From NCBI GenBank assembly GCA_015231305.1, contig JADGBW010000012.1, positions 1 through 45,769 on the forward strand: DNA of 45,769 nucleotides. The letters are read 5' to 3'. The notes beneath the pieces are model-generated. The model had not been told where the DNA came from. It saw nothing but the letters and a program-made list of their open reading frames with translations, and searched no databases. This document shows positions 29,077-39,128 of the stretch, piece after piece. Numbering within the stretch: position 1 is the first letter of the stretch; every line of letters begins with the position of its first letter. The stretch is from Magnetococcales bacterium (GTDB lineage Bacteria > Pseudomonadota > Magnetococcia > Magnetococcales > JADFYX01). Position numbers and translations under genes: made by a program.

Positions 29077-31848
29077 ATGGAATTTGAAAAAGATAAACTC
29101 CATTCGATCTTAATTGTGGATGATGAACCTAGCAACATTGAACAACTCAATGAAGCCCTTCAGGATGAATATCGCATTCTATTTGCCAGAAACGGTGAGG
29201 ATGCGTTAAAAATCGCAGAAACCCAATACCCAGATCTTATTCTGTTAGATATCATGATGCCCGGAATGGGCGGACATGAAGTATGCCAGCGATTAAAAGC
29301 CAACCAAACCCTATGCAATATACCAATATTTTTTGTAACTGCTATGACAGATATTGCCGAGGAAACTGCTGGCCTAGAGATGGGGGCAGATGACTATCTC
29401 TCCAAACCCATTAATCCATCTTTGGTAAAAGTACGGGTAAGAAACCGACTTAAAATTAAAAAAGCAGAAAAATTAATTATTCAGGCTTACGAATATTTAA
29501 AACACAGTGAAGCACGTACAAGAGCAATTTTAGAAAATGCATTAGATGCCATAATTACAATTGAGCAAGACGGTAAGATTCTTGAGTTCAACCCAGCAGC
29601 AGAAGAACTTTTTGGCTTTACAGCTGATAAAGTTATAAATAAAAATTTATCTACTCTAATTAATCAATATAAACTTTTAGATGCCATCATTGAAGATATT
29701 GCATCACAAGCAAAACAGAAACATAGAACCCCCAATGTAAAACGTAGGATAAAACTACCAGGTAAACGCGCCGATGGTAATATTGTAAACCTTGAGATAG
29801 GCCTAACTGCTATTTTACAAAAGGGACAACTGACATACACCTGTTTTATCAAAGATATTACCGACTACAAACAGTTATTATCTTCATTAAGAGAAACCTT
29901 GGCTGTGGCAGAATCGTCCAACCAAGCTAAAAGTGAATTTTTAGCCAACATGAGCCACGAAATACGCAGCCCTATGAATGCTATAATGGGTATGACAGAG
30001 TTGGTTTTGGCAACAGAACTTAATGAAAATCAACAAGAAAACCTAGAGATTGTGCAAAGTTCAGCTAACAATTTAATGACTCTCATAAATGATATATTAG
30101 ACTTTTCAAAAGCTGATGCCGGACAACTTTACCTTGAGAAAATTCCGTTTGATCTTCGAGGAATGTTAGAGAATAACTGCGATAACCTAGCAGTTTTAGC
30201 TCATAAAAAAGAGTTAGAACTCTATTTTGATGTAGCCGACAACATACCACCATTGGTTGGCGATCATTTACGTCTTAGCCAAATTATCACCAACCTAGTC
30301 AACAACGCCTTTAAATTTACAAACGAAGGTGAAGTTTCCATACTGGTAAAGAAAAATGACCAAGTAAAATGTCGTAAAGACCATATATGTTTACATTTTA
30401 CTATAACAGATACCGGTATTGGTATTCCTGCTGATCGTCTCACAACCATTTTCGAACAATTTACCCAGGTCGATGCCTCAACAACCCGTAAATACGGTGG
30501 TACTGGCCTTGGCCTTACGATATCCAAACGTTTGGTGGAGTTAATGGATGGTGATATTTGGGCGGAAAGCCAAGAAGGCATAGGAAGTGTTTTTCACTTC
30601 ACAGCCAAATTTGGAATTGGCTCAAGGTCGAAAACAATACCCCTTAAAAAGTCTATTAAAAGAGATATACAGCTATATCAACCTTCTCACCTTTTGGGTA
30701 TTCGCATAATTATTGCTGACAGCCATAAAACTGGAAGAACAATAATAAAAGCCATGATGAAGCGGTTTGGAGCAGAAATACAAGATGTTGCTAGTGGTTC
30801 TTCCCTGCTAAATGCTCTACGGCTGTCAAAACAAAACAACTACCCTTTTGATGTGGTTATAATAGATAATGAACTAGACTTTACCCATGAAGAAAGCTTA
30901 GAGATTTCATCTCTTTATACTAACAACATAATAATGATGCTGCCAACCAATATGAGCTATCCGCAAAATGCTCCTGGTTATCAAACTCAAGTTGACAATT
31001 CTCTTAAAAAACCTATAAAACAATACGCGCTACTTAAAAGAATTGACCTTATAATAGGGCGAATAACTAAATCTGAAACCATAAAAACAACGGCAAAAAC
31101 AGCTACTAAACTATCAATAAATTCTCTTAATATTTTACTGGTAGATGATCTCCCCACCAATCAAAAACTGGCCTATGATATTTTAACCCAAGCTGGTCAT
31201 AATGTAGTTGTGGCAAACAATGGCTATGAGGCATTACAAAATTTAGAGAGTGACCCATTTGATTTGGTACTTATGGACCTTCACATGCCAGAGATGGATG
31301 GTTATGAGGCAACTAAACGTATCCGTAACGGCGAAGAAAATGGTAAATGGGACAAAAACATCCCTATAGTCGCTGTAACTGCCCACGCTATGCAAGCAGA
31401 GACAAAAAAGTGTCTTGATGCTGGTATGAACAAATATTTAAGCAAGCCATACAGTGCATTAGATCTGCTGGGTACAATAGAGTCTTTTGCTAAAAAGCAG
31501 AATCCAAAAACTAGCAAAAAAATTCCTAAAAAAGAGTCTCCAATAATAATAAAGGTAAAAAGTGATGCTGAGACATTAAAAACTTTACAAAATAGTTTTC
31601 TTACACAAGGACCACAACACTTAAACCTACTGCATCAAGCCTTAAAAGATAAAAGGCTTGTGCAAACCTTAAAAGAGGTAGACTGGATTAGAAATGCTGC
31701 TTCTGGCATCGGTGCTAACCGGGTTAAAATTAGTGTGATACTTCTTAAAGGAGCTGTTGAGATGAAACAGTGGAGCGAATCTCTTAATATTTTTGTTAAC
31801 CTTAAGGAAGAGTTTAAAAAGGTTGTTGAGGTTTTAGAAGAGAGATAA
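29077..31848 (+). CDS. Hybrid kinase: REC, PAS, HisKA, HATPase, REC (atypical), REC, degenerate Hpt
   Basis: ILIVDDEPSN...[92 protein letters not shown]; Hpt-like tail with D in place of H (KEVDWIRNAASGIGA). Confidence 0.87.
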   Translation: MEFEKDKLHSILIVDDEPSNIEQLNEALQDEYRILFARNGEDALKIAETQYPDLILLDIMMPGMGGHEVCQRLKANQTLCNIPIFFVTAMTDIAEETAGLEMGADDYLSKPINPSLVKVRVRNRLKIKKAEKLIIQAYEYLKHSEARTRAILENALDAIITIEQDGKILEFNPAAEELFGFTADKVINKNLSTLINQYKLLDAIIEDIASQAKQKHRTPNVKRRIKLPGKRADGNIVNLEIGLTAILQKGQLTYTCFIKDITDYKQLLSSLRETLAVAESSNQAKSEFLANMSHEIRSPMNAIMGMTELVLATELNENQQENLEIVQSSANNLMTLINDILDFSKADAGQLYLEKIPFDLRGMLENNCDNLAVLAHKKELELYFDVADNIPPLVGDHLRLSQIITNLVNNAFKFTNEGEVSILVKKNDQVKCRKDHICLHFTITDTGIGIPADRLTTIFEQFTQVDASTTRKYGGTGLGLTISKRLVELMDGDIWAESQEGIGSVFHFTAKFGIGSRSKTIPLKKSIKRDIQLYQPSHLLGIRIIIADSHKTGRTIIKAMMKRFGAEIQDVASGSSLLNALRLSKQNNYPFDVVIIDNELDFTHEESLEISSLYTNNIIMMLPTNMSYPQNAPGYQTQVDNSLKKPIKQYALLKRIDLIIGRITKSETIKTTAKTATKLSINSLNILLVDDLPTNQKLAYDILTQAGHNVVVANNGYEALQNLESDPFDLVLMDLHMPEMDGYEATKRIRNGEENGKWDKNIPIVAVTAHAMQAETKKCLDAGMNKYLSKPYSALDLLGTIESFAKKQNPKTSKKIPKKESPIIIKVKSDAETLKTLQNSFLTQGPQHLNLLHQALKDKRLVQTLKEVDWIRNAASGIGANRVKISVILLKGAVEMKQWSESLNIFVNLKEEFKKVVEVLEER

Positions 31849-32002
31849 CAAATTTGCCAGGCTTGATTATAACTGTAAAAATCATGATAATAAAACAGAC
31901 TACTAATACCAATATCACTATCTATTGAAATTAGGATTAAAAAAAAGATCCTTAAAATGAGTGGTAGAAGAGACAGATAGGAACTCATAAGGAACAAATT
32001 TA

Positions 32003-32692
32003 ATGACTATTATAAAAAAGGCTATTTTGCTGGCTATTGCGGCTATATTACTCTCTGCTTGTATTAAAAAAAATACTGGCTACCCCCCTAAAATTTCTAA
32101 AATTACCCGACCCCCTATAGGTAGTGAAAACACAGCAAAAGCAGGTGAGACCATATTAACTCGGGGAAATTACCACGAAACAAAATATTTAACTTTTCCT
32201 AATAAAGTTAGCGTTAAATGGGCTTATACGCTGCTCCCCGGTAAATATAATTTAATATCAGAAGATGATGTATCCGGTTATTATGTGCCTGCAAAAGGGG
32301 TAGATGAAGGTGGAAAAATCATAAAATCTTCTGTTGCTGACTCATGGCAGAGCATACAAATTTTTAAAAATTCACCAAAGCTATGTGTTGTCACAACTTC
32401 TGACAACAAATTTTGCAAATTTGATGTAAATTATAATCAAGTAACAGTGCCAGAATTTGGGAAAAATGGTTTTAAACAGATACTTGTTTATAACGGAAAA
32501 CATGAAAATATAATAAGCATAGGCTATTTAACATTTTATAACGATAATGAACAGACAAGGTTTAACAATACAATAGACTATGATTTAGACAAGTCTGACA
32601 TTATTGAATATAGAGGGGCAAAAATTAAGGTTATTGAAGCAACACAACAATATCTAAAATATTCGGTAATTAACGAATTCAAGAAAAAATAG
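32003..32692 (+). CDS. Putative lipoprotein of unknown function
   Basis: Lipobox in LLAIAAILLSAC-IKKN near the N-terminus; no recognised domain. Confidence 0.65.
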   Translation: MTIIKKAILLAIAAILLSACIKKNTGYPPKISKITRPPIGSENTAKAGETILTRGNYHETKYLTFPNKVSVKWAYTLLPGKYNLISEDDVSGYYVPAKGVDEGGKIIKSSVADSWQSIQIFKNSPKLCVVTTSDNKFCKFDVNYNQVTVPEFGKNGFKQILVYNGKHENIISIGYLTFYNDNEQTRFNNTIDYDLDKSDIIEYRGAKIKVIEATQQYLKYSVINEFKKK

Positions 32693-32781
32693 TAAATCCT
32701 ATCAAGGCTACAATCAATAGGGTTTAAGGCATTCTATAGCTTTGATATTAAACAGGTATCGTATTTGTTAGGTGAGTTTCT

Positions 32782-34470
32782 TTACTTACCCGTATCATTT
32801 AATGGAACGATAAATGTTTTTCCCACAATGGGTACCGGTATTGTTATGGTGCTAGACTTTGGGGGCTGCCACTTTAAAAACTCATAAATTTGAATGGGTT
32901 TATCTGTTTTGAACCTATAAGTGTTGTATGAAGACACGGGAATTTCATGCAATAAGCGAAAATCGCTGCTGGTTACATATTTTCTAAGTGTATTGTGAAT
33001 GGCTATTTTCATCTTATATTGCCTATCTACAACAACATACTTAATACCATATTTTAATAGAATATTTTTAATATCTTTCGTAGACTTAGCAAGTTCAACA
33101 ACATTTCTGCTAGTAGGACTCATAGGGGCAATTGAGAGTACTTTATCACTACGAATAGTCCAAAACTTTCGTTCAGGATCACTCTTTCGCATAAAGTAGA
33201 TAAATTGCTCGTTGACGTAAGAATCTATCATTATAATTGGGTATTTTATGTTGCCGACAATATATTGTGCAGCTTGGGCCATACCTGTTGTCTGGCTTGG
33301 TGTCATAGCAAAAGATTGCACTACATTTAATGCTACCAAGGCCATAACTACACAAGATACTATAAAGGTTGGTAAAAATTGCCGTAGTTGGCTTATAAAA
33401 TAAGCTACAAAAAAACCAAATGCTGGTAGCCAGAAAACTGTATAACGTGGATTTTGGCCATTTATAAGGGTAAAAAATAGATAGGTTGCAACAAGAAGGC
33501 TAAAATAGAGAATAACATTGTACCTCTCACCTTTGCTCACCCCTTGATACAGACGATAAAAAGCTACTAAAACACCCGCAAAAGCTAAAACAGCCAAAAC
33601 CTGCGATAGCTGTTCTCCAAAAAGAGGCCTTATGTATTTAAGGATATTGCTAATTGGAGCAACAAATATAGATGAACTACCGCTATCAAAACCAATTGAT
33701 TGGGCAATATTTTTTTTACCAAATTCAATAGTTAAGAAAATTACTGGCATAATCAAAACAGCATAGCCTGCCATAGCCAGCCAAACTTCACGGCGTCTGA
33801 AAGTCTCTTTAAAGCCTAAGGATAATATAGCAGCAATAATCAGCCAAAAAGCACCCACAACAGCAGTCTGTTTGCACCATACACCCGCTGCAAGCAAAAT
33901 CACCATAAATACTAAATTACGATAGCGACCATCAGCTAAATAACGAGAAAAAGGCCAGCCCGCACTAAGAACAAAAGCCACAGCAGAAATCTCTGTCATG
34001 GCATACCAGCCCCACTGCACCAAAAAAGGAATGGAGATAGCAAGAGAGGCAGCAGCCCAAGCTAAAAAGACCCCTGACCCATGCTCTATTGTTCTAAATA
34101 TCGTTATACCAACAAAAACTGCCAGCCCCAAAAGTGCAAGGCGCATAACCCAAAAATCTTCACCAAATATTAGCATGAAAAAAGCTTGAATAGCGGGCCA
34201 TAAGGGAGGTTTATAACCTATGGAGAGAGCAGGAAATTGACCAAAATAGCGGATTGCATAATCCATAGGATTAACAAAACCACTGTTTATACTATCCCGG
34301 AGATAATCTGCAATTAAAAACCCGTCTAGCATAAGATGGCTAGCATCTGGATAAAAAATATCTGCATTAAACATATCCCTTGTATAAAGGGTGCAGATCA
34401 AGATTAAAATAAAAAATTGAGCGTAATAACGCGGCTTTATCTTAGAAATAGAAGTTAGAAGTGAGTGCAT
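32782..34470 (-). CDS. Integral membrane glycosyltransferase, GT39/ArnT-like
   Basis: Multi-TM protein with an N-terminal acidic loop (NADIFYPDASHLMLDGFLIADYLRDS...YKPPLWPAIQAFFMLIFGEDFWVMRL). Confidence 0.7.
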   Translation of the reverse strand: MHSLLTSISKIKPRYYAQFFILILICTLYTRDMFNADIFYPDASHLMLDGFLIADYLRDSINSGFVNPMDYAIRYFGQFPALSIGYKPPLWPAIQAFFMLIFGEDFWVMRLALLGLAVFVGITIFRTIEHGSGVFLAWAAASLAISIPFLVQWGWYAMTEISAVAFVLSAGWPFSRYLADGRYRNLVFMVILLAAGVWCKQTAVVGAFWLIIAAILSLGFKETFRRREVWLAMAGYAVLIMPVIFLTIEFGKKNIAQSIGFDSGSSSIFVAPISNILKYIRPLFGEQLSQVLAVLAFAGVLVAFYRLYQGVSKGERYNVILYFSLLVATYLFFTLINGQNPRYTVFWLPAFGFFVAYFISQLRQFLPTFIVSCVVMALVALNVVQSFAMTPSQTTGMAQAAQYIVGNIKYPIIMIDSYVNEQFIYFMRKSDPERKFWTIRSDKVLSIAPMSPTSRNVVELAKSTKDIKNILLKYGIKYVVVDRQYKMKIAIHNTLRKYVTSSDFRLLHEIPVSSYNTYRFKTDKPIQIYEFLKWQPPKSSTITIPVPIVGKTFIVPLNDTGK

Positions 34471-34534
34471 GGTGAGATCTTTTCTATAGTAGTTCTATGT
34501 AACCTAGAAACTATAGGTTTTTATATTTGAGCAA

Positions 34535-35296
34535 TTAGCGCAAACCAGCAAAAAAATCACCCACGGCTTTTACTCCGTGTTCTTCATGAATTTTAATGGC
34601 AGCGGTTCCCACAACAGCAATCTCAGCCAAGTTGCTTAGTTGTGCAACGTCTTGTGGTGACTTTACCCCAAAACCTACCGCTAGAGGTAAAGATGTAGCA
34701 ACCCTACAACGTTTTATAAATTGCGCTAGCTCATTGCCAAAGTCAGTATCATTGCCAGTAACACCTTTTCTGGCAACGCAATAGACAAAACCACTGGCAT
34801 TATTGCCAATCTCTTGTAAACGAACATCACTACTTGTGGGGGTCATAAGTTGAATCCAATCAAGGCTCCCTTCGCCGTGTTCTTTACACCAGCTAATGGC
34901 TTGGGTAGCCTCTTGGGGTGGTAAGTCAGGAATTATCAACCCTTTTACACCAATACTTGCAGCCTCTTTAATGAACTCTTCTACACCATAAGCCATTAAA
35001 ATATTGTAGTAGGTCATTATTAAAAAAGGAATTTTATGTTTTTTTATGGTCTGGGCTATAAACTCTAACCCATCTTTAACCTTAAAGCCGTTATCAAGGG
35101 CGTTCTGGTTGGCAAGGGCTATCATAGGTCCGTCGGCAATGGGTTCTGAGAAGGGGATTTGCAACTCCATAAGATCCACTCCTGAAGCCACCATCTCGTC
35201 TATCACCTCCTGGTTAGCCTGCATACTTGGATAACCCAACACCAAGTGAGACATAAGGAGAATTTTTTTATCTGTGTTACGTATCATCTTTTCCAT
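34535..35296 (-). CDS. trpA: Tryptophan synthase alpha chain
   Basis: LMELQIPFSEPIADGPMIALANQNAL, GLIIPDLPPQEA, GFVYCVARKGVTG, AVGFGVKSPQDV. Start set at MEKMIRNTDKK, 1 nt after the trpB stop; the listed ORF to 35401 is an in-frame extension inside trpB. Confidence 0.95.
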   Translation of the reverse strand: MEKMIRNTDKKILLMSHLVLGYPSMQANQEVIDEMVASGVDLMELQIPFSEPIADGPMIALANQNALDNGFKVKDGLEFIAQTIKKHKIPFLIMTYYNILMAYGVEEFIKEAASIGVKGLIIPDLPPQEATQAISWCKEHGEGSLDWIQLMTPTSSDVRLQEIGNNASGFVYCVARKGVTGNDTDFGNELAQFIKRCRVATSLPLAVGFGVKSPQDVAQLSNLAEIAVVGTAAIKIHEEHGVKAVGDFFAGLR

Positions 35297-35297
35297 A

Positions 35298-36530
35298 TTA
35301 AGAGGACTCCCCGGCATATTGCTTGGCTTTTTGGGCAATAAACTGCTTCCAGCCCGGATCGTCCAAAGCATCTGCCACGGTAAATATATCTTTATCTCCA
35401 CGGCCTGATAGATTTATAATTACCACTGCACCATCAGCTATATCTGCCATTTCACCAAGAGCACCTGCAACAGCATGGCTAGACTCCAGAGCAGCTATTA
35501 GACCTTCATTTTTCATTAAATATTTAAGAGCAGACACCACATCATCATCGTTTGCAGCAATAAAACGTACCCTTCCCTGTACATGTAAATCAGCTAAAAT
35601 TGGTGAAATGCCCACATAATCCAACCCTGCTGCTACAGAGTGAGTATCTAACATCTGTCCATCTTGGTCTTGCAGAAAAAATGTCTTATAACCTTGGGCA
35701 ATACCAACAGTAGCATCAGTTGAGGCAATACGTGCAGCATGTTGGGAACTCTCTACACCTTTACCACCTGCCTCCACACCAATTAGCTCAACCTCTTTAT
35801 TATCTAAAAACCCCTGAAAAACCCCCATAGCATTAGAACCACCACCCACACAGGCATAGACTCTATCTGGCAGCCGTCCCTCAAGCTTTAATATCTGTTT
35901 TCTTGCTTCTTGGCCTATTACCGATTGAAACCAAGAGACCATCTCAGGGAAAGGGTGTGCACCACAAGCTGTACCAAGCACATAGTGGGTGTTGTCCATG
36001 CTGCCAACCCAATCTCGTAATGCCTCATTAACAGCATCTTTTAGGGTTTGCGAACCAGATGTTACAGGAACAACCGTAGCCCCTAACTGCTGCATCCAAA
36101 ACACGTTGGGCCGTTGTCGTTCTACATCTACCGCCCCCATATATATAGTGCACTCAAAACCCATTCTAGCTGCCATGGTAGCAGTGGCAACTCCATGTTG
36201 TCCTGCTCCAGTTTCGGCAATCACCCGTGTTTTACCCATTCTTTTAACTAACAACCCTTGGCCCATGACATTATTGGCCTTGTGAGCACCGGTTTGGTTA
36301 AGATCTTCCCGCTTAATATAGATCTTTTTATTTAACTTTTTGGATAAGTTAGCAGCAAAAGTCAAAGGAGTAGGCCGACCAGAATAGTTCTCCATCAAGG
36401 CCAAATACTCTGCCCAAAATGACGGATCATTGCGTGCTGTTTCGTAGTGAGCAGTTAATTGCTGGAATGTCTCATGTAAAATTTCAGGAATAAATGCCCC
36501 ACCGTAAGAGCCAAAATAGCCTTTTTTCAT
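35298..36530 (-). CDS. trpB: Tryptophan synthase beta chain
   Basis: GRPTPLTFAANLSKKLNKKIYIKREDLNQTGAHKANN, AETGAGQHGVATA, CVGGGSNAMGVF, NLSGRGDKD. Confidence 0.97.
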   Translation of the reverse strand: MKKGYFGSYGGAFIPEILHETFQQLTAHYETARNDPSFWAEYLALMENYSGRPTPLTFAANLSKKLNKKIYIKREDLNQTGAHKANNVMGQGLLVKRMGKTRVIAETGAGQHGVATATMAARMGFECTIYMGAVDVERQRPNVFWMQQLGATVVPVTSGSQTLKDAVNEALRDWVGSMDNTHYVLGTACGAHPFPEMVSWFQSVIGQEARKQILKLEGRLPDRVYACVGGGSNAMGVFQGFLDNKEVELIGVEAGGKGVESSQHAARIASTDATVGIAQGYKTFFLQDQDGQMLDTHSVAAGLDYVGISPILADLHVQGRVRFIAANDDDVVSALKYLMKNEGLIAALESSHAVAGALGEMADIADGAVVIINLSGRGDKDIFTVADALDDPGWKQFIAQKAKQYAGESS

Positions 36531-36601
36531 TATCCGTCCTGTGTTGGTAAATCAATATTTTTTAATATATATGTATATGTTCCGATTATAACCTTTTAAA
36601 G

Positions 36602-37861
36602 TTGACGCATACAAGGCAAACTACCGGGATGGAAGATTTACTATTTCTTAGCCATCGTATCCCCTACCCTCCAAATAAAGGGGATAAAATCCGCTCCTAT
36701 CACCTGTTGCAATTTCTTGCAAAGAGATACCGGGTCCATTTGGGCTGCTTTATTGACGATGAAAATGATTGGCAATATGTTGAGGCCAACAAAGCTATGA
36801 TTAGTGGTGAGAGCTGTTTTATCTCTTTAAACCCATTAACAGCTAAGGTTCGCTCTTTATCAGGTTTTTTAACCAATCAAGCTCTTACAATCCCCTATTA
36901 TAAAAACCGTAAAATGGCGGGCTTTGTTAACAAACTGCTAAAAGATAAACCTATAAAAAATATTGTCGTCTACTCCGCAGCGTTAAGCCAATATGTAATT
37001 GCAGAAAATCCACAGCAAATAAGAAAAACTGTAGATTTTGTCGATGTTGATTCTGACAAATGGTGTCAATATGCTAAAGATATGGGAGGGATTAAACGCT
37101 GGGTTTTTGCCAGAGAAGGTAAAAAACTACTCACCTATGAGCGTAAACTAGCCCAAACTTTTAACACATCCCTTTTTGTTAGCAAAGCAGAGGCAGAGCT
37201 TTTTAAAACCCTTGCGCCAGAATCTTCCCAAAAAATCGATTATTGGGAAAACGGAGTAGATCAAAAATTTTTCTCTCCAGAAATAAAATTTGCAAACCCC
37301 TATCCCCAAGGCCAAATACCACTGGTTTTTACTGGAGCCATGGGTTATAGACCCAATGTAGATGCAGTTGTGTGGTTTGCTAAAGAAATTCTGCCCTTAA
37401 TCCGACAAAAAATAAAACAGTGCCATTTTTTTATAGTTGGGGGTGGTGCTAGCCAATCTGTGCTACAGCTTGACCAGATTAAAGGGGTTAGCGTGGTTGG
37501 CAGAGTTAAGGATATCCGCCCCTACATTGCCTATGCCAGAGTATCTGTTGCACCATTGCGATTAGCAAGGGGAATACAAAACAAGGTATTAGAGGCCATG
37601 GCCATGGCCAGACCCGTAGTAGCAACTCAGCAAGCTATAGAAGGAATAAACCTACCACCCGATATGGAGAGATGGATAAACAACTCTGAAACCGAATTTG
37701 CCCAAAGCGTGCTAACTCTACTAGGCAATAACCCCCAAGAAAATACACAAGATAACCAACTAGCAAAGGAGGCAGGAGAAGCTGGCTTAAACTTGGTGAG
37801 AGAAAACTACAACTGGGATAATAATCTCAAGCGAGTATTAAAAGCTTTAGATAAGGGTTGA
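36602..37861 (+). CDS. Glycosyltransferase, PEP-CTERM/XrtA-associated (TIGR03087-like)
   Basis: LLFLSHRIPYPPNKGDKIRSYHLLQFLAKRYRVHLGCFIDDENDW; GTB-type C-terminus (PYIAYARVSVAPLRLARGIQNKVLEAMAMARPVVAT). Confidence 0.82.
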   Translation: MTHTRQTTGMEDLLFLSHRIPYPPNKGDKIRSYHLLQFLAKRYRVHLGCFIDDENDWQYVEANKAMISGESCFISLNPLTAKVRSLSGFLTNQALTIPYYKNRKMAGFVNKLLKDKPIKNIVVYSAALSQYVIAENPQQIRKTVDFVDVDSDKWCQYAKDMGGIKRWVFAREGKKLLTYERKLAQTFNTSLFVSKAEAELFKTLAPESSQKIDYWENGVDQKFFSPEIKFANPYPQGQIPLVFTGAMGYRPNVDAVVWFAKEILPLIRQKIKQCHFFIVGGGASQSVLQLDQIKGVSVVGRVKDIRPYIAYARVSVAPLRLARGIQNKVLEAMAMARPVVATQQAIEGINLPPDMERWINNSETEFAQSVLTLLGNNPQENTQDNQLAKEAGEAGLNLVRENYNWDNNLKRVLKALDKG

Positions 37862-37868
37862 TCTGCTA

Positions 37869-39029
37869 ATGAAAAATAACCCCATACTTGTAGTTCATCT
37901 TGTTTATAGGCTGGATATTGGTGGCCTTGAGACGGTAGTGGTTAATTTAATAAATCACCTACCACATGAAGAGTTTCGCCATGTAGTTATTTCTCTTACC
38001 CAAAGTTCTGATTTTAAAAAGCGCATTACAGCACCAAATGTAGGCTTTTATCAGCTAAATAAAAAAGCTGGTAAAGATTTAATGGTCTGGTTAAGGCTGT
38101 TTAAACTACTGCGAAATTTAAAGCCAGATATTCTTCACACCTGTAATTTAGCAGCTTTAGAAGGGGTTATTCCGGCCCGTTTAGCAGGTGTACCAGTTGT
38201 TATACATGCTGAACATGGGCGAGATAGCTATGATATAGACGGAAGCAACAAAAAATACCTCCTATTAAGAAGGTTTTTACTGCCGTTTGCTGACCATGTA
38301 ATTGCGGTGTCTCAAGATCTTGCAAGCTGGCTAGCAGAAAAAGTAAAAATAACACCCGGTAAAATTAAGCTTATTATCAATGGAATAGAATCCACACTGC
38401 CCCCACGCAACAAAAACAGACCCTACAACCTACCCAACCCCCCAGACAATAAGTTTGCTAACTCTGATAGCTTTATTATAGGTACTGTTGGGCGACTGTG
38501 GCCTGTGAAAGACCAAAGCAATTTAATTAGAGCATTTGCCCTACTAGTAGATATATGCAAAGAAGATAGCAATAAGTTGCGCTTAGTTATAGTGGGTGAT
38601 GGGCCACAACGAGAAGAGCTTGAAAAGCTGGCGTGTGAACTAGGTATTAACGAGAAATTTTGGATAACAGGCTGGCGGAATGATGTAGGGCAGTTATTGC
38701 GAAGAATGGATCTTTTTGCCCTACCATCACAAGCAGAAGGCACACCTTTGACCATTATCGAGGCCATGGCAGCAGCTCTGCCTGTGGTAGCAACTAATGT
38801 CGGTGGAGTTGCTAATTTAGTAATTGAAGGCAAGACAGGGTTTTTAGTTCCCCCACAAAACCATCAAGATTTGGCTCAAGCTCTTTATAATTACATTAAT
38901 AACCCCAGCCTTGGCCCTAAACATGGATCAGCGGCAAGAGAGTATTACTTACAAAAATTTACTTTGGAACATATGGTGCATCAATATAAGAGTCTGTTTA
39001 GAGATAGTTTAGCTAAAAAAATCAGCTAG
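37869..39029 (+). CDS. Glycosyltransferase family 4, PEP-CTERM/XrtA-associated (TIGR03088-like)
   Basis: VVHLVYRLDIGGLETVVVNLINHLP; GTVGRLWPVKDQSNLIRAFALL; FALPSQAEGTPLTIIEAMAAALPVVATNVGG. Confidence 0.85.
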   Translation: MKNNPILVVHLVYRLDIGGLETVVVNLINHLPHEEFRHVVISLTQSSDFKKRITAPNVGFYQLNKKAGKDLMVWLRLFKLLRNLKPDILHTCNLAALEGVIPARLAGVPVVIHAEHGRDSYDIDGSNKKYLLLRRFLLPFADHVIAVSQDLASWLAEKVKITPGKIKLIINGIESTLPPRNKNRPYNLPNPPDNKFANSDSFIIGTVGRLWPVKDQSNLIRAFALLVDICKEDSNKLRLVIVGDGPQREELEKLACELGINEKFWITGWRNDVGQLLRRMDLFALPSQAEGTPLTIIEAMAAALPVVATNVGGVANLVIEGKTGFLVPPQNHQDLAQALYNYINNPSLGPKHGSAAREYYLQKFTLEHMVHQYKSLFRDSLAKKIS

Positions 39030-39128
39030 AGAGCAATTCAAGTTTTGATTTTTTCTTGTAAAGAGGTTAGTGTTAATAGGTATTTGTTAAAGAAAGAGTA
39101 ACTTAAAAAAGCTTTTGGGGAAATGTAC

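Noticed and set aside
35297-35401. N-terminal extension of the trpA ORF (MEIKIYLPWQMLWTIRAGSSLLPKKPSN...)
   Set aside because: It overlaps the trpB coding region, does not resemble TrpA, and a proper ATG lies 1 nt after the trpB stop.
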